From Agarophyton chilense (taxonomy: Eukaryota > Rhodophyta > Florideophyceae > Gracilariales > Gracilariaceae), in NCBI GenBank assembly GCA_030374765.1, contig JARGXX010000138.1, forward strand, positions 372,001 through 436,000: a stretch of DNA of 64,000 nucleotides, read 5' to 3'. Made by a program: the position numbers and the translations under genes. This document shows, in pieces, positions 34,556 to 44,430 of the stretch (positions are counted from its first letter, which is position 1; each line of letters opens with the position of its first letter). The notes beneath the pieces were generated by a model that was not told the origin of the DNA, ran no database searches, and saw nothing but the letters and a program-made list of their open reading frames with translations.

Positions 34556-36158
34556 TGGCACGAAACCGGAAGTCCCGTCGTTCCTCCTCTGGGTGTTCTG
34601 TTTCTCCACCTGCAGCCTCCCCGCCGGAAGACGATGAAGAGCTGATTGAGCAGGGGAAGTGAATGGACATGGCCCCTTCCTCAAACCGCCCCAACGAGAA
34701 ACGTAAGCGCACCGAACGCGAGTCTCTCACATCCGCACGCGCTGTGCGCAGCACTGCACAACGGGCATTCTATGAGGGCATGTTACTCGAACTCTTGGAA
34801 AAGCCTGAATGTCAGGACTTTTCAGAGCCCGTTCTCACGCTTTTGAGCCTCGAGGGTATTCCCGGTTATCTGGATAAAATCAAGCATCCAATGGACCTGG
34901 GAACCGTCAAGAGAAACATGAAAGGCGACAAGTATATCCTCCACGATAAGAAAAACGTTACCTATGCATTCGAATGAAAAGCTATGGCGAAAGACTTGCG
35001 TTTGATAATTCAGAACTGCAGGGAGTACAACGAGCCTAGTAGCGGGTTGGAAGATACAGGGAAGACACCATTGGATGATATAAGCTCACAAATCATTGAA
35101 AACGAAGCACATATCGCACGTGAAAAGGAGAAAGAACGTCGCGAGATTGAGCGAAAGCGTGAGAATGAAAGGAAACGACGCAAGGCAGCGGAAGAGGAGG
35201 CCGCACTCGCAGCTTCCCAAGCGAAAAAAGCGGCGGCGGCGCTTGAAAAGGTGAGGAGGATGGCGAAAGAAGCTGAAAGAAGGCGAAAAGAAAAGTTGCG
35301 AAAGAAAGAGGCTGAGTGGGCTGCACGTCTTAAACAAGAAAAAGCTCGAGCAGTGCAAGAAGCACTCAACGATCTGCTAGCGAAGCAACGAAAAGAAAGA
35401 AGGGGCACATTGGTAAATACCAGCAGCGTGAGTAGTGACGAACACGACACTGGAATTGGGGAAGTGACCTTTACATTCGTATCCACAGAGGGCATGGAGA
35501 AGAAACGCGGCCGGAAGAGCGCGATCGTCATGGAACTTGAAGTACAACACGACGATCTGCCGATGGTGCCGTTACTGATTTGCTTACGTATTGGTCCGAG
35601 CACTTGTTTCAGTCGCTCCGCTTCAGCATGTCGCCCGCTGATTTTACCCATTTGGTACGATGCAAATCCATTTCGTTTGCCAGGAGCGAGAGCTTTTCGG
35701 CAGATCCCAAGATCCGAGGCGTCGAGCGAGTTGCTCTTTTCAGGGAATGGCTCGCAGTGCCCTGCACAGAGCAAGATCTACCTGCCATGGCACATCTTAC
35801 GTGGGAATTGGTTGGCCAGCTCGTTCAAACTGCTCTGTTGTGTAGGTACAACGGCGAGCTTCAATCCCAACTGCCTTGCTCCAGTTCTCCCTCATGGAAC
35901 AAGGACAGGCATTGTCTGGAAGCTCTTGGTCATGGCGTTGGCACGGCTGTCACCGTTCCTTGTCCTGAAGTGCATGCTTCGAGACTTGCGGGGGAGATTC
36001 GATCGTTAATTAGTCGACCATACGCTCGCAAGTTTTATTTTCAACCTCGAGCGGATGGGTTGATGCCGCATCATGTCTACGCGGCTCTAGGTAAGTTGAA
36101 AGGACGAGGCTGGGGCGGAAAGCCACGTCTTCGCGTGGGCTTGTATGATTTTGTGTGA
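34556..36158 (+). CDS. Bromodomain protein gene, apparently disrupted
   Basis: Bromodomain features: LLELLEKPEC (helix Z), IPGYLDKIKHPMDLGTVKRNM (ZA loop) and AKDLRLIIQNCREYN, with the acetyl-lysine-binding Asn present. A strongly charged coiled coil follows (35100-35380, KERREIERKRE type), then a C-terminal region without a known domain (EALGHGVGTAV, LISRPYARKFYFQPRADG). The reading change near 35.5 kb is explained by an intron at 35542-35612 (GTACAA...TTTCAG, 71 nt), which joins the frames exactly. Two in-frame TGA codons remain: 34660-34662, harmless if translation starts at the ATG 34663, and 34975-34977 inside the bromodomain, where about 11 codons exceed the usual spacing. I found no intron with correct phase there. 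Probably a chromatin-reader gene that has decayed or has an atypical intron. Confidence 0.6.
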
Positions 36159-36531
36159 ATAAAATATGGGCTGCATCCATGAACAGTCAGACGCATATGG
36201 AGCGTGGACACACTCCGCGAAACCCACATTTGTGCCTGGCGAATCTTCCATCGTCGATTCAGTCACGGGGAACCGAAAAGCCTTCTTGCGGTCGTCCCCC
36301 AACGCTGCAGAGCTAACTTAAAATGCTTATGGTAGAAACTTGGACGGTGAAACATCCCTGAGCAGCACGTCCGTGTCTGCTGACGGTTGCAAAGGTGAAG
36401 TTTGTAACCCTTTTGCAAGGGTTAGGATTGCTAGCAATTGCTATCTACTCGCGGAGAGAATTCCAAGACATGTCTGCAAAAGTTTTGTTCGGCGGCAAAT
36501 TTAAGAGTGATCCACAGTTTGATCCCATTTT

Positions 36532-36547
36532 GGGGGGGGGGGGGGGG
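36532..36547 (+). repeat. Run of 16 guanines
   Basis: An uninterrupted G16 tract about 160 bp upstream of the bS16m start. Such runs are slippage-prone and can form four-stranded structures; an assembly length error is also possible. Confidence 0.8.
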
Positions 36548-36607
36548 ATCGGTTTTCCATCCTTCTCCCTCCAACAGCCGAACGACCAGCTTGCCACCCG
36601 GTGCACA

Positions 36608-36615
36608 TTATAAAG
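36608..36615 (+). promoter_or_regulatory. TATA-like box of bS16m
   Basis: TTATAAAG lies about 95 bp upstream of the bS16m ATG, a spacing like that of the other TATA-like boxes in this window. Confidence 0.45.
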
Positions 36616-36705
36616 CCTTGAGCGCCTTCTGCAGCGCGGCAGTAATCTGTAAACGATCTCCCTGCACTCTAGAGGATCGCTTGTTCACTCGTGAAAGCCG
36701 CCATC

Positions 36706-37151
36706 ATGGTTGTTCGTATACGGCTGGCAAGGTGGGGTCAAACTCATCGTCCGTTTTACAGAATTGTTGCTGCAGATGCGCGAGCAAAGAGAGACGGAAG
36801 GTTCATAGAAGTGTTGGGTACATACAACCCAATGTCACACTCACGACGCGAGGCCGCTAGCAATATCAAACGCGTATGTCTCAACGTGGAAAGAATCAAG
36901 TATTGGGTCTCCGTTGGAGCTCAACCGTCAGATACTGGTACGTAGTACAAGCGAACAATCCTTCAGCCAAAACCAACATCTAACCTGAGAATCATACAGT
37001 CGCCAGACTTCTGGGTACTGCCGGTGTTTTACCCTTTTCTCCAAAAGTTATCGCTGGCAGCGCAAAGGGAACAAAACAAAGTACAAGTACTATCCAAAGA
37101 GCGTTTTCTACTAGATCGCATGTCTCTGGCCTTGGAGAGCTCGTGAAATGA
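36706..37151 (+). CDS. MRPS16: Mitochondrial ribosomal protein bS16m
   Basis: Two exons, 36706-36937 and 37000-37151, give 127 residues. The 62-nt intron runs GTACGTAG to ATACAG, with a branch-like CTAAC before the acceptor, and joins SDT to VARLLG in phase. The N-terminal [18 protein letters not shown], then [13 protein letters not shown] and later [21 protein letters not shown], are the bS16 family signatures. Bacterial S16 is shorter; the extra C-terminal 35-40 residues (Lys/Ser/Thr-rich) are typical of mitochondrial forms. No separate transit peptide is obvious; bS16 proteins often carry an internal import signal. It is a small-subunit protein binding 16S-type rRNA. A plastid-targeted copy is less likely because red algal plastids usually encode their own rps16. 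It converges on the Oxa1/Cox18 gene. Confidence 0.92.
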
Positions 37152-37765
37152 ACTCTGCTGCGCAGCTTTGAAAATCATCGATCCCATTTCAAGTTGTGCT
37201 GTGTACCTTTTTGTCTCAGTGCACACACATCCAAGTGGATGCTGACATTGAAAGCGTCATGTCAGCTTGAACACTGCCTTCAATAGCAGCAAGCGAAGGA
37301 CCCCGTCGCTCTCATTATCTCCATAGATTGAAATATGCGAACACCAGTGTACATCCGATTGAATATCTGTCTTTTTTCTTGTGATTGTCCATTCAACAAT
37401 GTCATTCGTCAAGTTAAAAGCACTTGACCAATTTCCTTTCCTTTCTCAGTGCTACCGTACTGCGTTGGCTTTTAGCTCGAATTCTAACGGCTAGACAAAC
37501 ATTGTTGCCATAGATTGCGGCAAGGCTGTGTTCAAACTCGTCTGCGTAATCTTGTGTGCCATGTGAAGTGCAGAAAAGAAACCGCAAGCGTCCACGTGAC
37601 TGCATGATGATGCACGAGGGAAAACGCTTTTCAAAGGGGCCAATATCTAGGAGTTGTCTCTTGGAACGCTCCAGACTTTTTACTTTGAGCAGGTTGGAGC
37701 AGCCATTTTCTTGTATGCAGTCTTCAGGAGTTAAACGAATGAAGAAGCGCCGTAGTGTACGGCGG
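37152..37765. other. Convergent intergenic region
   Basis: About 610 bp between two genes that end towards each other. No gene recognised; it should hold both 3' untranslated regions and polyadenylation signals. Confidence 0.5.
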
Positions 37766-38926
37766 TTAGGCGCTGTTTGGAATGACAGCCAAGTATTTCT
37801 TCACGTCTCGATCATCTGTCCGAATCACAGCCTTAAAGTCGGCGATCATTCGTCCGCTCATTCGTTCCCGCTTCAACATTCGATTGACATCTTTGACGAG
37901 GGTGTCGTCCACGTTTCGACCTTTGAACCTCGAGAGCAGTTCTGACTGCATTGTCCCCAGTTCCTTTCTCATTTGCTCAAAGGCTTGCTCCGTTGCCTTC
38001 ATGACAGGAGGCGCTGATATCTCCTTCAAGTCAGCTTCCGTTAAAAGACCAACACGTCTTCTAAGCGCGTCGTTCCCCAGTGCGTTGCGCAATCCAGTCG
38101 TCAACAGCGCGTTACATGCCCAAAAGAGCACAAGCCCTGAAGGTAATTGAGTGGTAACCGATAGCGATACTACGGAAAATACTTGAAACGACCTCAGGAT
38201 AAACCTGCCCGCATTTGTTGGCAGTTTCTGCACAGGATGAAGCTTTGCAGAGGGCGCGGCCCCCGGTTCCGAGTTCCACAACCACAACCCAGCCGTGAGT
38301 AACGGCAACGCGAAGGTTGGATCTGGGGCACCCAGATCCGTTAACCACGCCAAAGACGTTCCGCTCCATCCATTATCAGCTCGAACTGAAATCTCGCGCA
38401 TTCCGAGTGACGCAGATACAATAAGCGGTAGATGAACTGCGAGGTGCCATCTAAACTGCTGCCACGACGATGTGCTAGCAGATCTCAGCGCTATTCTGCG
38501 AAGATGTCGATAAGTGTAATACTTCTGCAGAAGAGTTCCTGGCGACTTTCGCACGAAATGCTGAATCCGAAGATCTTCTTTTGCAGCAATACGAGCACGA
38601 CCGCGGTGTAGTTGATGGTGATACAATAAAGGTAGAGATAAACCGCGGATCGCCAATGAAATCACTGGGATTGTGAGAGACCACGAACAATGGATAGGTA
38701 TCGCTTCGTGAAATGCTTGGAGATTGTCAGCTGCAGCTCTCGAAAGCTCGTCAACTCTCGACGCAAATGACGTTGATGTAGATAGATTGCGCTTCGAGGT
38801 AGAAATGAAAGAATTTGTCAGAGGAACTCTGATCACCCTCGCACTCTGGTCACGTTGGATGCGTCTGCAAGGGTTGTGGGCAGAGGAAAGGGATCTCCGC
38901 CACAACAAGGCGCTTTTTAAAGCCAT
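37766..38926 (-). CDS. Mitochondrial Oxa1/Cox18-family membrane insertase
   Basis: A single-exon gene of 386 residues. The first 60 residues are rich in Arg, Ser and Leu and almost free of acidic residues, as expected for a mitochondrial presequence. FHEAIPIHCSWSLTIPVISLAIRGLSLPL matches the first transmembrane region of the YidC/Oxa1/Alb3 family. Later membrane segments are near LPLIVSASLGM, WLTDLGAPDPTFALPLLTAGLWLW and the last one at LPSGLVLFWACNALLTTGL, in the family order. The C-terminal third is charged and helical in the matrix. The short form and the FHEAI motif favour Cox18 (export of the Cox2 tail, cytochrome oxidase assembly) over Oxa1, but I cannot decide firmly. It acts in the mitochondrial inner membrane. 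Confidence 0.85.
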   Translation of the reverse strand: MALKSALLWRRSLSSAHNPCRRIQRDQSARVIRVPLTNSFISTSKRNLSTSTSFASRVDELSRAAADNLQAFHEAIPIHCSWSLTIPVISLAIRGLSLPLLYHHQLHRGRARIAAKEDLRIQHFVRKSPGTLLQKYYTYRHLRRIALRSASTSSWQQFRWHLAVHLPLIVSASLGMREISVRADNGWSGTSLAWLTDLGAPDPTFALPLLTAGLWLWNSEPGAAPSAKLHPVQKLPTNAGRFILRSFQVFSVVSLSVTTQLPSGLVLFWACNALLTTGLRNALGNDALRRRVGLLTEADLKEISAPPVMKATEQAFEQMRKELGTMQSELLSRFKGRNVDDTLVKDVNRMLKRERMSGRMIADFKAVIRTDDRDVKKYLAVIPNSA

Positions 38927-39397
38927 TCATTCAAGTGCTGATTGTTTGCATTCGAATGATTCCTCAGGCGCGTCTCATTATTCTTTTCGAAGAATGTGCT
39001 GGCTTTTGGCCGTCTTATGATAACGAAACAGTGTCCGGATCTGAGAAACCTCTAATTGCATCCATAAACACACCACCACCACCATCACCAAGGGGCTATC
39101 ACCAAGGATCGAAAGTGCTGTGAGTAGTTGTATGGAATACTGTGAAAATTGTTCGAACTTGTTTGCTCTTAGCTCGACGCTTTGGCTTGTGCGCGGATGA
39201 AGATCGCTGAAAAGTAACTGCCATCTCCACAACAGTCTGCTGCCACATCTCCCCAGCTCGACAAGTGTAGTACCGAAAACAAGCCCACACAGCAAGAAAC
39301 GTTCGTAGGAAAACAAAAACCTGCCAAACATATAGAAAGATGGTAATAACGCTGCATCATATGTAAACGCTGATCCGATTTAACTCACCTATTAAAC
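38927..39397. other. Intergenic DNA with a short CACCACC microsatellite
   Basis: No gene supported. A short CAC-type repeat lies near 39070-39090. It lies between the insertase start and the transposase end and may hold one end of the Harbinger element, though no terminal repeat was found. Confidence 0.35.
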
Positions 39398-40687
39398 CTA
39401 AAGGTTACTCGTCGGACGCAGCAAACCTCTTTCCACTAGTATTTCACGTAGTTTCTCCCGAATTACCTCCCTGTCTGTTTCTAGATCTGGGGGCGCAATG
39501 GACTGAATACTTGAGTGCCAATCATCTAATTCAGTTTGTAGAGCGTTAATTTCGTGAGGATTGTAAACGTACCTATTTCCCGGCATTGAATCCATGACGT
39601 AATTGTTTAGAATCATCCCAACGGCAATGATGTTGACACAGTCCTTCACGCTGTAATTGATTTCACCATTGCGAAATATCTTCCAACGATCTGTAAGAAT
39701 GCCAAACGCTTGTTCCACATGAATTCGCATGGATGAAGTAAAAAAGTTGAGAGCGTCTTTGAAAGCGTCAATATCTTTCCCTGGGTACGGGGTTATACAA
39801 AAGTTAGATAACGTATAAGCCGCATCACACACCGCGTAGTAGCCCAAAGGAATGTTTCCCTCATCGAGGTGCCGCGCTAAAGGGGATATAGAAAAAGCCA
39901 ATGCATCGTTAGTAGACCCCACTGCAAGAGCAGAGAAGTCAAGAAAGCGGTAGTCAGAGTCGACCAAAGCCTGCACAGGAATCGAGTAGTATCCTTTCCT
40001 GCAGTAAAAAGAACTTGGATTCTCATCATTTGGTGGCTTTCTGATTTTCACACAAAGCCCATCAAAAGCACCAATACAGCCAGAGAGAGGATTCGGAATT
40101 CTTCGCGAGGTCTTAAACCCAAATTCCAATTGACGCAGACCCTCTTCATTCTTTGGTAGACCCGGGAGCGACATTACATCTAGAACTGCAGTTATAAACT
40201 GCTTGAAGCACCTGCGGACACTAGTTTCACTTACACCATATAGTACCATGAGATCGTGAAAACTAGAACCCGACATAATTCTTATTCCAATTGCTAGTTT
40301 GACGGGAATAGGTATTCTTATTCTGTCTCCAAATGTGTCGGGCTTCAAATGATTACTTCTCTCAATTATTTCTCGTAGTGCGTTCAAAGCGGTTCGAGAC
40401 ATTCGAAACGCCCTTGAAAAAGCACTGTCAGATAGTATCGCGGTGACATCTTCAAAATTCGGCTTAATAGTAGGGAATAGAGAGGGCTTCGGGGTTTGTC
40501 GCTCGACCAGCTCCGATATTGTTAGTACAATAGCAGTCACATAAGCGTGAAAAGCAGTTACCGTTCGTGCTCGAAACACATTATTTGTTGCGATCCATTG
40601 TTTCCTGAAATTAACGAGAGAGTCTTGCTCAGACTCCGAATCTGAAGCGCTTATCTCAAGGACTACATCAGGTACCTCGTCGTCCAT
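39398..40687 (-). CDS. PIF/Harbinger transposase (HARBI1-like)
   Basis: An intact frame of 429 residues. The C-terminal half is a DDE_Tnp_4 nuclease domain: first Asp in GAFDG (Asp209), second in GSTND (Asp261), final Glu in HVEQAFG (Glu325), with the family motifs YCRKGYYS and CDAAYTLSNF between. The N-terminal half has an acidic start and a helix-turn-helix-like region around DLMVLYGVSETSVRRCF (145-163). All three catalytic residues are present, so it could be active or domesticated. PIF/Harbinger transposons usually also carry a Myb/SANT-like partner gene and have 3-bp TWA target duplications; neither a partner nor inverted ends could be found nearby. Confidence 0.85.
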   Translation of the reverse strand: MDDEVPDVVLEISASDSESEQDSLVNFRKQWIATNNVFRARTVTAFHAYVTAIVLTISELVERQTPKPSLFPTIKPNFEDVTAILSDSAFSRAFRMSRTALNALREIIERSNHLKPDTFGDRIRIPIPVKLAIGIRIMSGSSFHDLMVLYGVSETSVRRCFKQFITAVLDVMSLPGLPKNEEGLRQLEFGFKTSRRIPNPLSGCIGAFDGLCVKIRKPPNDENPSSFYCRKGYYSIPVQALVDSDYRFLDFSALAVGSTNDALAFSISPLARHLDEGNIPLGYYAVCDAAYTLSNFCITPYPGKDIDAFKDALNFFTSSMRIHVEQAFGILTDRWKIFRNGEINYSVKDCVNIIAVGMILNNYVMDSMPGNRYVYNPHEINALQTELDDWHSSIQSIAPPDLETDREVIREKLREILVERGLLRPTSNL

Positions 40688-40935
40688 GATAAGAAATGGA
40701 GTGAAAGATCTTCTCTATCTCAGAGAAGACCTCCCACCCCCTCTACTAGAGGTGAAGACCGCACGCTGTAGCCCCGGTTTCAAACCAAAAATAAAGCTGT
40801 TGTGAGCCGTTCCGGCGCACAGACGCCGCCGGCGGGCACAGCAGCTCGAAAGGTCCAGCAGCTCAAAAGGTCCAGCAATGCAACTGCCAGCAGCTGGATA
40901 CGTGTTCTTTGTTGGACGGTTTCATCAATCTGGAG

Positions 40936-41006
40936 ATTTTCGTGCACACTTTGTATGCTTTCGGGTCCAGAGGATCAGAACGCATACAAAGTATGCACGA
41001 GGATCT
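40936..41006. repeat. Imperfect inverted repeat (hairpin)
   Basis: Arms CGTGCACACTTTGTATGC (40942-40959) and GCATACAAAGTATGCACG (40983-41000) pair with one mismatch, and weaker pairing extends outwards. The spacer is about 23 bp. It could be a MITE core or a hairpin RNA. Confidence 0.6.
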
Positions 41007-41009
41007 GTA

Positions 41010-41809
41010 AGAACCCCTTCCCAACGGATACGTTTCTGATTTATTCGGGTAGTCGCGGGTTACCACCCGCCGTTTTTGTCACAAAAATCCATCCGAAAAT
41101 TTCCGACCCGGTGTTGACGCGCACCCTCATTGTACTCAATTATAATGTCCCAATCTTCATTGTCATCAAAAGCGGCTGTAAAGACCAATCGGAACAAAAG
41201 AAACCAATCAAACTGCGTGCCACGAAACTGACTGATAAAATTGGTTAAACTGCACCCGAGCAGAATAATGGCTTTGTGTTCACTAAATCACAAGAAATTG
41301 TTTACTTTTTACGAATTCAATTGCTTAAAGTTTTCTAACGTTACGCTGCGGTTTGGAACAGAAAAGCTTGAAAATATTCTTGTTTAGGTATTCGTCAATA
41401 TTTGTCTTGCTTTTGATTTTGCCGCTTTTCTTGCACGCTGGCGCCGTCGGGTTTTTAGGCTAGCATAATTGCGAGCCCTCTGCTTAGTACGAGCCTTCAA
41501 TGGATTCTTCTGAGCGAAAGTCGTCCACGTTGTCTGGAGGGAGGTGAAACGTCGAGGTTCGCGTTAGGTTTTCACACTTTTAGATGGAAGCAGTGACGTC
41601 GCAAATCTGGAGTTTTGGCGCATGCGCGGTTCTCGAAAGGAAAAAGAGAGGTACTCGCAAAAGGCTGAGGGCACGCAAAGGATATTTTTTGAAATAATTG
41701 GCCCTCAAGGAAGATGCGCCAAAAAATCTTAGGGTCAGAAAGGTTGAGCATTTGGCCGCACTCCAATAAAATCAAAATTTGTGCAATACCTGATTGCCAC
41801 CTAGCACAA
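41010..41809. other. AT-rich intergenic DNA
   Basis: About 800 bp with no gene or recognised repeat, 5' of an LTR-like fragment. Confidence 0.4.
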
Positions 41810-42001
41810 TGCCGCCGGCGCCGCATACTCAACCTCACCCTTGCTCCACCTCGAGACACTGAGCACAGAGAAACAAGGGGGGGCTCCTTGGGCCTGTTCC
41901 ATCTTCCTCGGTTCCACCGCGCGTTACAAGGCATACTAGACATTAGACAGACAGCCCTCTCGCTCTCCGTACGACTGCTTCCCGTACGACTGCTTCCCAT
42001 A
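41810..42001 (+). repeat. Copia-3-type LTR fragment (probable solo LTR)
   Basis: 192 bp matching 26064-26241, beginning TGCCGCCGGCG and ending CTTCCCATA. A 15-bp local duplication (CGTACGACTGCTTCC) near the right end makes it longer. No primer-binding site or coding sequence follows, and no clean target duplication is visible. Confidence 0.6.
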
Positions 42002-42119
42002 CCTCGAGTTGGGACCGGCTGGCTCAGGATTGCTTGTCAAATTTGGCCTTTTGTCGAATTTAGCCCCTATGAGGGTTACCGCGAGTAACATTTAGCTACG
42101 GCATATCCCCGCACCTCGA

Positions 42120-42188
42120 AGTGACCAATCAGCGTTCGGCAAGCAGGTTTTCTCCACAATCTTCGTGCGTTATCGTGTCACTCGGTTG
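42120..42188. repeat. 68-bp dispersed repeat, copy B
   Basis: Partner of 722-789, about 250 bp upstream of the glutamate receptor-like gene and 120 bp after the LTR fragment. Confidence 0.55.
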
Positions 42189-42441
42189 TGTATAGGAATA
42201 GAAGCTCTCAGATGGCAACGCACCATCAGCGAGTGTCGTTTGAAGATATATCGCTGCCATTCAGCCATTGGGGCAATCCGCTGTATGAAGCGCGCCTCCT
42301 GAGTCAAATAACACTAGCTCATTCGTCACAACGAAGCGTCATAAAAGTCTCGCTGTGTCATTCATTTGCTTGTCCGAAGTGCAGTCTATCATCCCCAAAG
42401 CCAGTGGTAGTTTTTCACTTCTAGCCCTGATTGACGAAGAC

Positions 42442-44225
42442 ATGATGCTGTCTCAGCTGCAGCATCTCACTCGAGTTTTTTGTCTGTGCGCGACAATCTT
42501 CTCTCGCGGCTCAAGCATGATCAATAATTTGCCTTCGCCGCTTCCATTACGCTGTTGCTTCATGAACGAACCTCCAGTAAGCTTTCCGAACCCTCAAATC
42601 AACGTAAATGTGAGTTCCTACTCTCTTAAGCAGTTTGTACATTTCATTCGACTGACCTCGCATCACCGGTACCAAGGGCGGTCTAGATGGCTTCATAGCG
42701 GAGTACCTCCGAGAAATTCAAGCAAGCATGGGCTGGACTTGCTCAAGCATGGAATTATTCGCTAAAGAAGACGAAAATGGATTCAACTCCTTTGTGGACA
42801 ACCTCATCGAATGTACCAACAAAACAACGGGCCAAGTACACCAATCGATGAAATGTCATTGTGATATTGGCATCGGTGGCTGGTTTCAAACCTTTGAGCG
42901 CTACGGCAAGGCAGATTTTGTTCAACCTTTTGCCCATGATAGTTTTCGCGTCTTCACTTCGAAGGAGAATACTTTCGCTTCGGCAAATCGTTTCTTCTTT
43001 TTTCAAACGTTTGACCTCTTTTCATGGCTTTGTATATTTGGCCTGTTTGTTATGTTTACATCTCTCAAGCTTTTGGATAGAGGCTTCGCCCCGGCAGCAC
43101 CGTACAAGCCTGCTTTCGAAAAGGGCACTTTTGCACGCTTCTGGCACTACATCATGAAGAGCCCAGTACTCTATCGGATACGCAAAGGCATCCAGAGCAC
43201 CAGTGAGTCATTGCACTTGTTTGCCGTCTTTTGAGGCTGACGACTAATGTGTTAACGTTCTTATTGTATGTCACCTGCGTAGTTACCCGAATGCTTCTCA
43301 CGACCGACGATCCGGTGGTCGCGAATGGCAAATCAACTCGACAGTGGTTTCTGAACATTTCTATTTCCGTGTGTTCGTTGTTTTTAATTCTCTCTTACGA
43401 AGCCAGTATGACGTACGTATCAGTATTTGAGCAAGGCATATTGAACTCGGCTTGATACTTATCATTCTCTTGCAATGCTTTCTTCTATTTCAGGGCCTCG
43501 TTGGTGCAAGAATCGGTGTCCTCAAACTTTCAATCCATTGCGGACTTTAAGATGTGTCGTGTTCAACCACGTGATGTTTGCTTTTTTAGAGGCGGTGCTT
43601 TGGAGGTATACTGGAAAACTTCTATCTCGCTTGAGTACGTTTTCCCTCTCCAAAGTTTCTGCGTTTTTGATGTCGCTAATGTAATACTGTAGAGCCGCAT
43701 GCGCCCAATTTCATCCATCTTTATAGCTGACAAACAATTCTTGTTCCTTCCATGATGAACGCCGGCAGTGATTGTCATACTGGACATTCCCCAACGTATG
43801 TAACATCATACGATGAATTGTTTTCCTTGGTGGATGGAGCAAAGTGCAAATTTGGCATTGCAATGGAAGACAGTATTAGATGGGAAATGCTAAAACGGCC
43901 TTGTGGCGACTTGGTGTTACTAGGCGAACCAATTTGGACTGCAGGACTCCACATGCTTTTACCGAAAGGTTCAAATCTGACGACCCCCATGAGCTTAGCC
44001 ACTCTTGAATTCCTACGAAACACTTCAAAAACAGGTATGCAACAAGACTTTGAGAGACAGGGATGTGGCGACGATGGTTCTGTCACTCTCACATTTTGGA
44101 AGTTAGGATTGTTTTTTGCTCTTGTGTTTTCAATTGGAGGAATAATATTCTGCTGCATGCTCTTTGATCGGTTCCTGCGTTCTAAAAGTACGGGAAAAGA
44201 CACTGGACCTAGTTCAATGGTATAG
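42442..44225 (+). CDS. Compact ionotropic glutamate receptor-like channel
   Basis: Five exons (42442-42609, 42677-43202, 43283-43412, 43494-43634, 43769-44225) join in phase to 473 residues. Donors are GTGAGT, GTGAGT, GTACGT, GTACGT; introns are 67, 80, 81 and 134 nt. Residues 1-25 look like a signal peptide. The S1 ligand-binding lobe follows at once (LRCCFMNEPPV, GGLDGFIAEYL 57-67, FERYGKADF with Arg131 at the ligand-contact site). M1 is about 163-188, a pore stretch about 225-252, M3 about 253-275 ending SYEASMTASL (compare SYTANLAAF in animal receptors), S2 contains CKFGIAMED and LLPKGS, and M4 is about 431-455. There is no amino-terminal domain, a layout like bacterial GluR0 with an added M4. 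It probably forms a ligand-gated cation channel in a membrane; ligand unknown. The pore differs strongly from animal receptors. Confidence 0.82.
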
Positions 44226-44430
44226 TTTCACTTTAGACTTGCCTGCCGTGTCTTGTAAGGTATCATTGAAGATCTGCTGACAAGGGGATTAAAGTTAAGT
44301 TCTTCACCATCTTTACTGGGGTTTCAAGGTACGCAGATGGGAGTTTATCTGAGCTACGGGGGTAGTGACGTATCTGACTGATGACCGAGGACAATTGGCG
44401 TTTTGTCCATTTAATTGTATCTTATATCTC

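Noticed and set aside
35010-35774. Minus-strand Ser/Phe-rich frame of 254 residues
   Set aside because: Reverse complement of the Lys/Glu-rich coiled coil in the bromodomain gene; such repeats always yield a long opposite frame.
38978-39331. Minus-strand frame of 117 residues with hydrophobic stretches
   Set aside because: No signal peptide pattern, family or conserved motif; composition fits chance.
41572-42000. Minus-strand frame of 142 residues
   Set aside because: Its first half is the Copia-3-type LTR repeat, so it is not a gene.
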